Of a stretch of 64,000 nt of DNA, positions 41,952-50,834 are shown one piece after another (position 1 is the stretch's first letter; each line of letters begins with the position of its first letter). The notes beneath the pieces were generated by a model. It was not told where the DNA came from and searched no databases. It worked only from the letters and a program-made list of their open reading frames with translations. The DNA lies in contig JBGGOQ010000002.1 of NCBI GenBank assembly GCA_041320695.1, positions 85,618-149,617 of the forward strand, given 5' to 3'. The translations under genes were made by a program, and so were the position numbers. The DNA comes from Caldicellulosiruptoraceae bacterium PP1 (GTDB lineage Bacteria; Bacillota; Thermoanaerobacteria; Caldicellulosiruptorales; Caldicellulosiruptoraceae).

Positions 41952-41981
41952 TTGGTATTATAAATTTAAATATTATATAAT
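41952..41981 (+). promoter_or_regulatory. Candidate promoter of the GNAT gene
   Basis: TTGGTA, an 18-base spacer and TATAAT at 41976-41981, about 40 bases before the start codon. Good -10, moderate -35. Confidence 0.5.
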
Positions 41982-42019
41982 ATCCTTAACAATTGATTAC
42001 ATATTAAGGAGTGCTTTTT

Positions 42020-42967
42020 ATGGAATATAGAACTCTAAATCCAAATGAGTTTAATCAGTGGCTTGATCATTGTGTTTATGTTTTTAATGAAGGAAAATAT
42101 TCTGAAAGCTTTAGGTATTATTTCAAGAATCACTTTATAAATGACCCATATGCTGATTTTGATAGCATTTTTGTGGCAATGGATGGTGAGGAGATTGCTG
42201 CTACAGTTAGACTATTCTATCGAGATATATATTTAAATGGTAAAAAGATTAAAACTGGTGGAATAGGAGAGGTTAGCACAAAACCTCAATATAGAGGTAT
42301 GGGGCTTGCAACAAATCTTTTGAATATGGCAATAAATAAAATGGAAGAAAAAAGTATAAATGTTTCTCTTCTTTTTGCAAGCAGGCATACTTTTTATAAC
42401 ATGTTTGATTATCAACTTATTGAAACTCCAATAAACATTGTAGAAGTAAATAAAGATCAAAAGATATTTGATATACAAATTCGTGATACTGAGTTTTCTT
42501 GGGACTTAAAAGATATTATGAACATATATGAAACATATTCATCTAAATTTAATAGTACAGTTGTTCGAACAGAAGATTACTGGCAGAATTGGGTAAGGCA
42601 AGAATACAGAAATTCACTTGTTGCTCTTGATAACAACAAGATTATCGGCTACATATTTTATGATGTTGGAAACGAAAGAGTAAATATAAAGGAATTTGGC
42701 TTTATTGATAATGTGGATAAAAGTTTGATTTTTGATGCATTTTTGCAGAATATAGCAAACAAGATTGAAAGAGAAAAATCAATTTTTACTTTTCCTTCTG
42801 TAATAAAATCTAATTATGCAAGTGTAGAAAGTGATTTTGACAAAAGTAAGATGTATAGGCTTGTTAAGTCATTTGAGTTAAATGGGAAATTAATTGATAC
42901 AAACCAAAAACTAATTGATGTTTTAAAAACAGATAAATTGCTATTTTGGAGTACTGATGGTTATTAA
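42020..42967 (+). CDS. GNAT-family N-acetyltransferase
   Basis: A 315-residue protein; AAGGAG at 42006-42011 selects ATG 42020. Residues about 1-150 are a GNAT fold with the acetyl-CoA motif GEVSTKPQYRGMGLATNLL and an FYNMFDYQLIETP segment similar to Eis-like acetyltransferases. The C-terminal half (about 160-315) contains a second, weaker GNAT-like pattern (SLVALDNNKIIGYIFYDVGNE), as in two-domain GNAT proteins. It appears monocistronic between the glucan locus and the GGDEF-EAL gene. The acceptor substrate is not predictable. Confidence 0.88.
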   Translation: MEYRTLNPNEFNQWLDHCVYVFNEGKYSESFRYYFKNHFINDPYADFDSIFVAMDGEEIAATVRLFYRDIYLNGKKIKTGGIGEVSTKPQYRGMGLATNLLNMAINKMEEKSINVSLLFASRHTFYNMFDYQLIETPINIVEVNKDQKIFDIQIRDTEFSWDLKDIMNIYETYSSKFNSTVVRTEDYWQNWVRQEYRNSLVALDNNKIIGYIFYDVGNERVNIKEFGFIDNVDKSLIFDAFLQNIANKIEREKSIFTFPSVIKSNYASVESDFDKSKMYRLVKSFELNGKLIDTNQKLIDVLKTDKLLFWSTDGY

Positions 42968-43090
42968 TTTAAGATTATTTTTTACATTTTTATTAATATT
43001 TAGATAGTAGAAATAAAATACTACAACTCTTAAATAAGTAATAATATATACAAAAATAATTATTATTGCTATAAGATTATAAGCAATTAT

Positions 43091-43134
43091 CTAAAAAGCT
43101 GCAAAACTATAACTTGGTTTGCAGCTTTTTAGAT
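43091..43134 (+). terminator. Hairpin terminator between GNAT and GGDEF-EAL genes
   Basis: A 15-bp perfect stem (CTAAAAAGCTGCAAA with its complement) around a 12-base loop, the right arm containing five T residues. It lies 123 bases after the GNAT stop. Confidence 0.8.
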
Positions 43135-43211
43135 TAATATTTAAGTATAAAGGGGTATAAATATATTGTACAAAATATAAATGATAATAATATACAGAGG
43201 TGGATAAGTTT

Positions 43212-44891
43212 ATGAACACAATACTTACCACACAGATTGCAAAATTGTTAGAACAATATGAAAAGTGTGATATAGAAATAAATCTTTTCACAAGAGAATA
43301 CATAATTAAAATAGCTGAAAACAAATATATAATCACACCACACGAATTTAAGGAACTACTTAAAAACTTTCTTTCACGTGATATGATAATTAAATTGGAG
43401 AATTTAATTTACAATTCAATTCAAAATAATAAAAATAAAATATCAACACAATACATTTTAAAAAATAAAAAAATAATTGATTTTAATCTAAAAATTAATT
43501 TTTTAATTGACGTTCCAGCTTCAATTGCTGGTAATATAGTAATTAATGAGATAAAAGAAATTCATCAAAAAGAGAATGAATCTATCAATAATATTAGCAA
43601 TAAAAAAATGGAGTATACTGTTATTAGAGATAATGCACATAATTCATTTAATAAACATTTTTCAAATGAGAAAAATGATAATGAAAACTTTTGGCTTATG
43701 TATTTTGAGTTGAATAATTTTTCTTTAATAAATGATATATATGGTCATGATATTGGGGAAAAATTGATAAACAAGGTTCAAAATGAGATTGAAAAATATA
43801 TACCAAATAATTGGTTATTATCAAGAATTGGTGGAGATGAGTATTTAATTATTACAAATAACTGCACATTCCAGGAAATAGAGAATAGGCTCTATTCAGT
43901 ATTCAAACGTTTTAATTCTCCTTTTCATCTTGAGAAAAGGTTAATTGTTTATACAACATGTTCTATTGGTATTGTAAAATATCCTGAAAATGGAATAACA
44001 TTTGAAGAACTTTTTAAGAATGCAGAATTAGCTATGCTAAAGGCAAAACAAAAAAGCAAGTTAGTAGGTGATAGCTTTTTTGAGCTTTATACTCCCCAAC
44101 TAACCTTTGATACAATTAAAAGAGTAGAATGTGAGAAAAATATTAGACTTGCAATTGATAACGACCAATTTATTATGTTTTATCAACCCAAAATTTCTAC
44201 AATAACAAAAAATATTGTTGGTTTTGAAGCACTAATAAGATGGAATAATGGTGAAAACAGATTTATTTCACCAAGCGATTTTATTCCAATAGCAGAGGAA
44301 ACAGGACTTATAATAAATCTTGGATATAAATCAATAGAAATGGTATGCAAAGATATAAATAACTGGGTACAAAAAGGATACAATATTTTACCTATATCAA
44401 TTAATCTTTCTTCAAAACAGTTTTTAGATGCAAATTTTTTGAATAAACTATATGAAATTTGTGATATTTATAAAATCAATTATAATTTGATTAATATTGA
44501 AATAACTGAAAGAACCATGATATATAATATTGAGAAAACTAGACAAATACTAAATAAATTAAGAGAAAAAGGTGTAAAAATAATTATTGATGACTTTGGT
44601 AAAGAATATTCATCATTATTTATATTAACTGAACTTCCTATTGATGAAATAAAGATAGACAATATATTTATATCGCAGATTGAGTATGATGAGAAAAAAA
44701 TTATTGTTTTAAAAACAATAATTTCAATGGCAAACCAATTGGGAATAAAAGTAACTGTTGAAGGAGTTGAAAACAAAAAACAATTTGAAATAGTAAAAGA
44801 GCTTCAAGCAGATTTTGTTCAAGGTTTTCTATTTAGCCAACCTGTTTTTCCTAGTGAGGTTGAGAAGATATTGAAGAATAATACAGAATGA
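43212..44891 (+). CDS. GGDEF-EAL cyclic-di-GMP signalling protein
   Basis: A 559-residue soluble protein; GAGGTGG selects ATG 43212, not the GTG within that ribosome site. The N-terminal 130 residues have no clear domain. The GGDEF domain (about 150-290) carries GGDEY, and the first metal-binding Asp is replaced by Glu (FELNNFSLINDIYGHD), so cyclase activity is doubtful. The EAL domain (about 305-555) keeps EALIRWN, INLSSKQF, EITERTM, DEIKID and VEGVEN, but loop 6 reads DDFGKEYSS where active enzymes usually have DDFGTGYSS. It may be a weak phosphodiesterase or a c-di-GMP-binding switch. A strong hairpin follows. Confidence 0.92.
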   Translation: MNTILTTQIAKLLEQYEKCDIEINLFTREYIIKIAENKYIITPHEFKELLKNFLSRDMIIKLENLIYNSIQNNKNKISTQYILKNKKIIDFNLKINFLIDVPASIAGNIVINEIKEIHQKENESINNISNKKMEYTVIRDNAHNSFNKHFSNEKNDNENFWLMYFELNNFSLINDIYGHDIGEKLINKVQNEIEKYIPNNWLLSRIGGDEYLIITNNCTFQEIENRLYSVFKRFNSPFHLEKRLIVYTTCSIGIVKYPENGITFEELFKNAELAMLKAKQKSKLVGDSFFELYTPQLTFDTIKRVECEKNIRLAIDNDQFIMFYQPKISTITKNIVGFEALIRWNNGENRFISPSDFIPIAEETGLIINLGYKSIEMVCKDINNWVQKGYNILPISINLSSKQFLDANFLNKLYEICDIYKINYNLINIEITERTMIYNIEKTRQILNKLREKGVKIIIDDFGKEYSSLFILTELPIDEIKIDNIFISQIEYDEKKIIVLKTIISMANQLGIKVTVEGVENKKQFEIVKELQADFVQGFLFSQPVFPSEVEKILKNNTE

Positions 44892-44921
44892 AAAATGTTA
44901 CTTAAAAGGACTGCACGCAAT

Positions 44922-44959
44922 AACAAAGGCTATCCAAAATATTTTGGGTAGCCTTTGTT
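44922..44959. terminator. Near-perfect hairpin terminator after the GGDEF-EAL gene
   Basis: A 19-bp inverted repeat (AACAAAGGCTATCCAAAAT and its complement, one G-U) with almost no loop, 30 bases after the stop. The 3' U-tract is poor, but the fold would be very stable. Confidence 0.75.
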
Positions 44960-45207
44960 AATGTTATTAAATAAATATCAATATAAGATTTATGTTCAAA
45001 AAAAATATCAATTCCACAAACTAACATCAATATATTTTGTTTACTTTCAATAATCAATTGGCTTTTATATTTCGGTTGAATTTAATGTAAAAGAACTATA
45101 AGGTGATATTTTAATCTACTTTTTATAATTGTAAAGGCAATTGTAATACATATTTAATTAAATAAATTTAATTAATTTTATGGGGGAGAATAGTAAAAAT
45201 TTATGGG

Positions 45208-45236
45208 TTGAGTGTACAAAATAAACTATTTAAAAT
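45208..45236 (+). promoter_or_regulatory. Candidate promoter of the aldouronate operon
   Basis: TTGAGT, a 17-base spacer and TAAAAT, predicting a leader of about 75 bases that includes the inverted repeat at 45253-45275. Spacing is ideal; both boxes are one or two bases off consensus. Confidence 0.5.
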
Positions 45237-45252
45237 CAATAATAGTGGGGCT

Positions 45253-45275
45253 GAATAATTACATAGTAATTATTC
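45253..45275. repeat. 10-bp perfect inverted repeat in the aldouronate leader
   Basis: GAATAATTAC, ATA, GTAATTATTC lies just downstream of the predicted start point. It could be an operator or a leader hairpin. Its right arm contains the ATTATTCAAAA word shared with two other operon fronts. Confidence 0.55.
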
Positions 45276-45319
45276 AAAACTCATTAATATATTTTAATTA
45301 ACAGGGGAGGTATTTGTTA

Positions 45320-46972
45320 ATGGCATTAAGAAGACATGTTTCCATTTTTTTAGTTGCTGTTTTTGTTATTACTTCTGTTTTGAGCTTTAGTTTTGATAGT
45401 AAGAATAACAAAGCTCAAGCAGCTGTAAAGCCAAAGGTTTTTACAATGTTTAGTGCTGACGCTTCAGTAACACCACACCCAGATCTATTCTCATCAAAAA
45501 TAGGTCAAGAGATAACAAAAAGAACTGGTGTTAGACTAAAAGTTGAATATCTTGTTGGTTTAGATCAAGCAACAAAGGTTTCACTTATGTTAGCGTCAGG
45601 TGATTTACCAGACTTTGTTTATGGTAGTGGTGAGCATCAACAATTTATAAGAGCAGGTGCAGTAGTTCCACTAGAAGATTACATTAATAAGTACGGTAAA
45701 TATAGCAAACAGATTTATTCAGATTCAGATTTCAAAAAACTAACTTTAACTGATGGTCACATTTATTTCTTATCATATAATAGAAACGAAGTTTCACCTT
45801 CCACAAAAGGTGACTATGCTTTCTGGACTCAGATTGAAGCTTTGAAAGAAGCTGGATATCCTACATTTAAATATTGGGAAGATTATGTTCCATTTATAAA
45901 AAATTATGTAAAAAAGCATCCAACAACCGATGGTGCAAAAACTATTGGTCTAACTATTACAACTGAAGGTGCAAGATTCTATATGATTACAAACCCACCT
46001 AAATTTTTAATGGGTTCACAAGACGATGGTGCATTTATTGTTAATCAAAAAACATATGAAGCAAAAATGTTTGCAATGAGCAGCGGTGCATATAAGTTTT
46101 ACAAGAGCTTAAATAGCTTATGGCAAGAAGGAATACTTGATAAAGAAATGTTTGTTCAAAGCCATGATCAATATTTAGCTAAGATTGCTCAAGGAAGAGT
46201 TGTTTCAACATTTGGCAGAAATTTCCATTTAACAAATACATGGAACTCATTAAGACAACAAGGAAAATTTAGCAAAGCTCCTGCAGTTCCATTTCCATTA
46301 GTATTCAAAGGAACAAAACGTTCAAGATATCTAATGGTATCAACAATTGGTACAAGAGATGGTATTAGTATATCAAAGAAATGTAAAGACCCAGTTGCTG
46401 CATTTAAATTCTTAGATGCATTATGCCAAGTTGATATTCAAAAACTTATGTACTGGGGTATAAAAGGCCAAGACTATACTGTTGAAAATGGTAAGATGAC
46501 AGTTTCTCAAAAACAAATGGAAATGAGGAGAGATCCTGTATATCAAAAGAAACAAGGCATAGGATATTGGGAAATATTTCCACATGCTTACTTAAAGTTA
46601 CAAGATGGTAATTACAGAAGGCCAGAATTTGATCCAGAAATTGCATATAGAGATTATACAAAGGAAGAGAAAGAAGTTCTTGATGCATATAAATTTAAGA
46701 GCTTTATGCAATTCTATGACCCACCAGAACAATCAAAATATGGATATGCATGGGAAATTAGTGTTCCATCTGATAGACAAGATATAACTGTCGGTAACCA
46801 AAAGAGAGATGATTTATCAAGAAAATATATACCACAGCTTGTTATGGCTCCAAAGGGAAGATTTGATGATCTATGGAAGAGATATGTAAATGACATGAAC
46901 AAGACAAATCCAAAAGCAGCTGAGGAATTCTATACACAACAAATTAAGTGGCGTCTTGATAAATGGTATTAA
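45320..46972 (+). CDS. Aldouronate-type oligosaccharide ABC binding protein (LplA type)
   Basis: A 550-residue secreted binding protein; GGGAGG at 45305-45310 favours ATG 45320 over TTG 45314. The signal peptide ends at KAQAA and again has no lipobox Cys. The pattern matches LplA-type proteins: FTMFSADASVTPHPD, EITKRTGVRLKVEY, SLMLASGDLPDFVYG, WQEGILDKEMFVQSHDQYLAKIAQG. It leads an operon with LplB/YtcP permeases, YesM/YesN, a GH67 alpha-glucuronidase and glucuronate catabolism, an order like the aldouronate-utilization cluster of Paenibacillus. The ligand is therefore probably (4-O-methyl)glucuronosyl xylo-oligosaccharide. A hairpin follows before the permeases. Confidence 0.93.
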   Translation: MALRRHVSIFLVAVFVITSVLSFSFDSKNNKAQAAVKPKVFTMFSADASVTPHPDLFSSKIGQEITKRTGVRLKVEYLVGLDQATKVSLMLASGDLPDFVYGSGEHQQFIRAGAVVPLEDYINKYGKYSKQIYSDSDFKKLTLTDGHIYFLSYNRNEVSPSTKGDYAFWTQIEALKEAGYPTFKYWEDYVPFIKNYVKKHPTTDGAKTIGLTITTEGARFYMITNPPKFLMGSQDDGAFIVNQKTYEAKMFAMSSGAYKFYKSLNSLWQEGILDKEMFVQSHDQYLAKIAQGRVVSTFGRNFHLTNTWNSLRQQGKFSKAPAVPFPLVFKGTKRSRYLMVSTIGTRDGISISKKCKDPVAAFKFLDALCQVDIQKLMYWGIKGQDYTVENGKMTVSQKQMEMRRDPVYQKKQGIGYWEIFPHAYLKLQDGNYRRPEFDPEIAYRDYTKEEKEVLDAYKFKSFMQFYDPPEQSKYGYAWEISVPSDRQDITVGNQKRDDLSRKYIPQLVMAPKGRFDDLWKRYVNDMNKTNPKAAEEFYTQQIKWRLDKWY

Positions 46973-46989
46973 TAAAGTATAGTTAAACA

Positions 46990-47027
46990 AAAAGACAAGG
47001 AGGAAGTGAAATTCTTCCTTGTCTTTT
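46990..47027 (+). terminator. Hairpin between binding-protein and permease genes
   Basis: AAAAGACAAGGA pairs with TCCTTGTCTTTT, ending in a short T run, with the permease start 45 bases later. It probably lets only part of the transcription continue, giving excess binding protein. Confidence 0.78.
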
Positions 47028-47071
47028 ATACAATAAAGTGTTTTCAATGGAATTTTAAGGAGGTAAGTTGA

Positions 47072-48007
47072 GTGGAAAAGGCAATAGGAAATCGTAACAA
47101 TACATTTTGGAGAAAACTTGCAGAACAAAAAGAATTGGCTATAATGATTGTTCCATTCGTTTTATATGAAATTCTTTTTAGATATGTGCCTATATTTGGA
47201 TGGGTAATGGCATTCAAAGATTATCAACCTTTCAAAGGCATAATAGCATCTGATTGGGTAGGACTTAATAATTTCAAAATGCTTTTCCAAGATTCAGAAT
47301 TCTGGTATGCATTAAGAAATACAATTGGGATAAGTTTCCTAAAACTTATTACAACATTTTTAGCAGCTATTATATTTGCGTTGATGTTAAATGAAGTAAA
47401 GAATATGTTATTCAAAAGAACAATACAAACAGTTTCTTATCTTCCACACTTTGTATCATGGGTTGTTGCTGCAAGTATAGTAATGACAGTTTTATCTCCA
47501 GAAAGTGGTATATTAAATCAAGTATTGTTTAAACTTCACATAATTAAAGAACCAATAGTATGGATGGGTGAAACAAAATACTTTTGGTGGATATTAGCAT
47601 TATCACAAGTTTGGAAGGAAACTGGTTGGAACGCAATTGTTTATCTTGCAGCCATGACAAGTATTGATCCAGAACTTTACGATGCTGCAAGTGTTGATGG
47701 TGCTTCAAGGTTGCAAAAAATTCGCCATATTACATTGCCAAGTATAGCACCAACTATATCAATGCTTCTTATATTAAATGTTGGCTGGCTTTTAAATGCA
47801 GGCTTTGAGCAAGTGCTTCTCTTAAGAAACTCAATGGTTGAGGATGTTGCTCAAATTCTTGATACCTATGTTCTTGACTATGGTATTTCAATGTACAGAT
47901 ACTCATATGCAACAGCAGCAGGTATATTTAAGAGTGTAATTAGCGTAATACTTGTTTTAGCAGCTAACAAGATTGCTCAAAAACTTAATGCATCAACTGT
48001 TGTATAG
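47072..48007 (+). CDS. Oligosaccharide ABC transporter permease, LplB type
   Basis: A 311-residue permease starting at GTG 47072, eight bases after AAGGAGG. It has VPFVLYEILFRYVPIFGWVMAFKDY at its start in outline, six spans, and EAA loop DAASVDGASRLQKIRHITLP. Clearly paralogous to the 25.7-kb permease. With the next gene it forms the importer channel for the glucuronoxylan-derived oligosaccharides. Confidence 0.94.
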   Translation: MEKAIGNRNNTFWRKLAEQKELAIMIVPFVLYEILFRYVPIFGWVMAFKDYQPFKGIIASDWVGLNNFKMLFQDSEFWYALRNTIGISFLKLITTFLAAIIFALMLNEVKNMLFKRTIQTVSYLPHFVSWVVAASIVMTVLSPESGILNQVLFKLHIIKEPIVWMGETKYFWWILALSQVWKETGWNAIVYLAAMTSIDPELYDAASVDGASRLQKIRHITLPSIAPTISMLLILNVGWLLNAGFEQVLLLRNSMVEDVAQILDTYVLDYGISMYRYSYATAAGIFKSVISVILVLAANKIAQKLNASTVV

Positions 48008-48022
48008 TAAGGAGGTAGAAGA

Positions 48023-48928
48023 ATGTCTAAGAAAAGGTTTAATGCTGAAGATATTGTATTAGATACAATAATATATATATTTTTAATTTTAACAGCTTTA
48101 GTTACATTATATCCATTTGTAAATATTATTGCTGTTTCATTTAATGATGCACTTGATACAATTAGAGGTGGAATTTACTTTTGGCCAAGAAAATGGACTT
48201 TAAAGAATTATAATATAATACTTTCTAACCCAGAAATATATCATGCAGCTGTTATTTCTGTAATAAGAACTGTTTTAGGAACATTCTTAGGAATTATTTG
48301 TTCACTTCTTGTTGCATATCCATTAAGTAGAAAGGATTTTGTATTAAGAAAAGGAGCTGCTGCAATACTTGTATTTACAATGTACTTTAGTGGTGGTCTT
48401 ATACCAACATACCTTTTAATGAGATATTTAAATCTTTTAAATACATTTTGGGTATACATTATTCCAAACTTAATTGGTATGTTTAATGTTATTGTTTTAA
48501 GAAGTTATATTGAAACATTACCAGGAAGTATTATTGAATCGGCTAAAATAGATGGAGCAAGTGAATTTAGAATCCTATTTACAATAATATTACCATTATC
48601 TATGCCTGCAATTGCTACAATTGCACTATTTATTGGTGTTGGACATTGGAATTCTTGGTTTGATGTTTATTTGTATAACCCGCAAAGACCAGAGCTTAGT
48701 ACTTTGCAATTTGAGCTTCAAAAGATATTAGCATCTGTTAGTATGCAGACAAGTAGGAATCCAAACTTTGAGGCAGGAAGTATGACTCAACAGATGCAGG
48801 CTGTAACACCTGAATCAGTTCGTGCTGCTATGACAATAGTTGCAGTTGCACCAATTTTATTTGTATATCCTTTCTTACAAAGATATTTTGTAAAGGGATT
48901 GACAATTGGTAGTGTTAAGGGTGAATAA
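48023..48928 (+). CDS. Oligosaccharide ABC transporter permease, YtcP type
   Basis: A 301-residue permease 15 bases after its partner, ATG behind AAGGAGG. EAA loop ESAKIDGASEFRILFTIILP and the C-terminus YPFLQRYFVKGLTIGSVKG match the 26.7-kb paralogue. The kinase gene follows after about 70 bases, where a TATAAT at 48965 may provide an internal promoter. Confidence 0.94.
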   Translation: MSKKRFNAEDIVLDTIIYIFLILTALVTLYPFVNIIAVSFNDALDTIRGGIYFWPRKWTLKNYNIILSNPEIYHAAVISVIRTVLGTFLGIICSLLVAYPLSRKDFVLRKGAAAILVFTMYFSGGLIPTYLLMRYLNLLNTFWVYIIPNLIGMFNVIVLRSYIETLPGSIIESAKIDGASEFRILFTIILPLSMPAIATIALFIGVGHWNSWFDVYLYNPQRPELSTLQFELQKILASVSMQTSRNPNFEAGSMTQQMQAVTPESVRAAMTIVAVAPILFVYPFLQRYFVKGLTIGSVKGE

Positions 48929-49001
48929 CATAATTTGATTAGGGCAAAATAACGTATTTTACAGTATAATAAGAAGTAAGAAAAAAATAAGGATGATTTT
49001 T

Positions 49002-50834
49002 ATGTTTAAAAGATTTAAGCCATTTAGTTTGAATAATTTAAAAGTTAGCCAAAAGTTATTTATGATATATTTACTATGCGTTCTTTTGCCCATTTTGGCT
49101 ATAAATATTATATTTGTTAGGTGGACTATAAAGAATCTAACAAATCAATGGAAAAAAGAAATAAATATAAACTTTGATGTATATGTTGCAAATATACGAA
49201 GCATTATTGACGATACATTATATTTTACAAATATTTTGTATTCTGATGAAAAATTAAATGAGTATTTAAACAGAAATTATGCAAATGAAAATGATTATTT
49301 CGATATTCATAGCGAGTATTTAAGACCAACAATCTATCAAGCAAAAAATGCCTACCCACAAATAGAGGATGTTGAAATATGGCATAATAATCCAACAATT
49401 CCGTTGAGTGATGGATTCTCATATATTAATAATAATGTAAGACAAACTGAATGGTATAAATTAATTAATAGCAGTAATAAAAGTGTTATTATAGTACCTA
49501 CTTTTTCGGAGGATAGTTGGAGAGTTTCAATAATAAGAAAATTAGATTATTATGATAGAATGTTTGGAGAACAGGATGAAAATGCTCAACATACTTATAA
49601 AAAGATACTTAAAGTGGATATAAACCTTTCATCATTTATCTCAATAATTAGATACAACTTTTTTGACGGTGAGCTATATTTACTTGACAGTAAAAATCAT
49701 ATTCTTGGTTCAAACACACTTTTTGAATATTATATGATGAAACCTTTGATAACATTTGACTATAACAAATATGACAAAAATGAATACATGATTTTTCAAA
49801 GAAATTTAAATAAAATAAATTTACTAAATAATTGGAAAATAGTAGGGATTTTTGAGAGAAATTATGTCACAGGAATTTTAAAAAAGCCTATTTTGTTTTT
49901 CATATTTGTTGCTTTGATTAGTTTGATTGTTGCAACAGTTAGTATATATTTTATATCAAGATCTTTTTCAATTAGACTTAGCATTCTTTCAAAACATATT
50001 CGAAAGAATGCTAAGAAGAAAGATTTTTCTATTATTGAGATAAATGAAGGTAACGATGAAATAGGAGAAACCATTAGAGAATTTAATAATATGTCAAAAA
50101 AGATTAAAGAACTTATTGAAAAAGAAATGTTAGCAAAAATACAAAGGCAAAACTTAGAAATTGAGAGAAAGCAAGCAGAGATAAATGCACTTCAATCACA
50201 GATTAATCCTCATTTTTTGTTTAATACATTAGAGTCTATTAGAATGAGAAGTATAATAAAGAATGAAAAGGAAACTGCCGAGATTATTAAATATCTTACT
50301 AAAACATTAAGAAGACTTATATATTGGGGAAATGATGTTATTACAATAGAAGATGAACTCAAGTTTATTGATGAATTTTTAAGGATTCAGAATTATCGAC
50401 TTGGTGAAAAATTAACATTTGAAATATATGCAGATGAAGATGTTAAGAATTTAAGAATACCTAAAATGACAATTCAACCACTTGTTGAGAATTCTTGCAT
50501 CCATGGCATAGAAGAAGTTGAGGGGAATGGATATGTAAAGGTAAAGGTATATAAGGATGCAGATAAATTATTAATAACTGTTGAAGATAACGGAAGGGGT
50601 ATGAAAGAGGAAGAGATTAAAACTCTTTTTGATAATATATACTGTGAAAAAAATGATTCTAAAAGTATTGGTTTAAAAAATGTATATCGTAGGTTACAAC
50701 TTTTCTATAATGATAAATTTACATTTAGTATTGATAGCAAATATAAACAAGGAACAGTAATAAAAATTGGAATACTTCTTAATAATGATATTATTTATAA
50801 AACTGTTGAAAATGAGGAGAAGTCTAATGTATAG
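49002..50834 (+). CDS. YesM-type sensor histidine kinase
   Basis: A 610-residue kinase; ATAAGGA selects ATG 49002 over 48993. TM1 lies at about 20-40, TM2 at about 290-312, with a sensor domain between them, then HAMP and kinase. The phosphoacceptor His is at about residue 404 in the canonical QINPHFLFNTLESI; the ATPase boxes are IQPLVENSCIHG, VEDNGRGMKEEE and SIGLKNV. It probably detects extracellular aldouronates or the loaded binding protein and signals to the overlapping response-regulator gene. Confidence 0.94.
   Translation: MFKRFKPFSLNNLKVSQKLFMIYLLCVLLPILAINIIFVRWTIKNLTNQWKKEININFDVYVANIRSIIDDTLYFTNILYSDEKLNEYLNRNYANENDYFDIHSEYLRPTIYQAKNAYPQIEDVEIWHNNPTIPLSDGFSYINNNVRQTEWYKLINSSNKSVIIVPTFSEDSWRVSIIRKLDYYDRMFGEQDENAQHTYKKILKVDINLSSFISIIRYNFFDGELYLLDSKNHILGSNTLFEYYMMKPLITFDYNKYDKNEYMIFQRNLNKINLLNNWKIVGIFERNYVTGILKKPILFFIFVALISLIVATVSIYFISRSFSIRLSILSKHIRKNAKKKDFSIIEINEGNDEIGETIREFNNMSKKIKELIEKEMLAKIQRQNLEIERKQAEINALQSQINPHFLFNTLESIRMRSIIKNEKETAEIIKYLTKTLRRLIYWGNDVITIEDELKFIDEFLRIQNYRLGEKLTFEIYADEDVKNLRIPKMTIQPLVENSCIHGIEEVEGNGYVKVKVYKDADKLLITVEDNGRGMKEEEIKTLFDNIYCEKNDSKSIGLKNVYRRLQLFYNDKFTFSIDSKYKQGTVIKIGILLNNDIIYKTVENEEKSNV

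Larger units (their letters stand above)
44960..45319 (+). promoter_or_regulatory. 360-bp AT-rich regulatory region of the aldouronate operon
   Basis: This is the only intergenic stretch over 300 bases; no open frame with a ribosome site is visible. It holds an AT-only inverted repeat at 45154-45175 (TTAATTAAAT, AA, ATTTAATTAA), a candidate promoter TTGAGT (45208)-17-TAAAAT (45231), and a 10-bp perfect inverted repeat at 45253-45275. Its size suggests several regulators act here. Confidence 0.55.

Noticed and set aside
44960-45319. Riboswitch or small RNA in the long leader of the aldouronate operon
   Set aside because: Beyond two simple inverted repeats I see no conserved riboswitch core or terminator/antiterminator pair.
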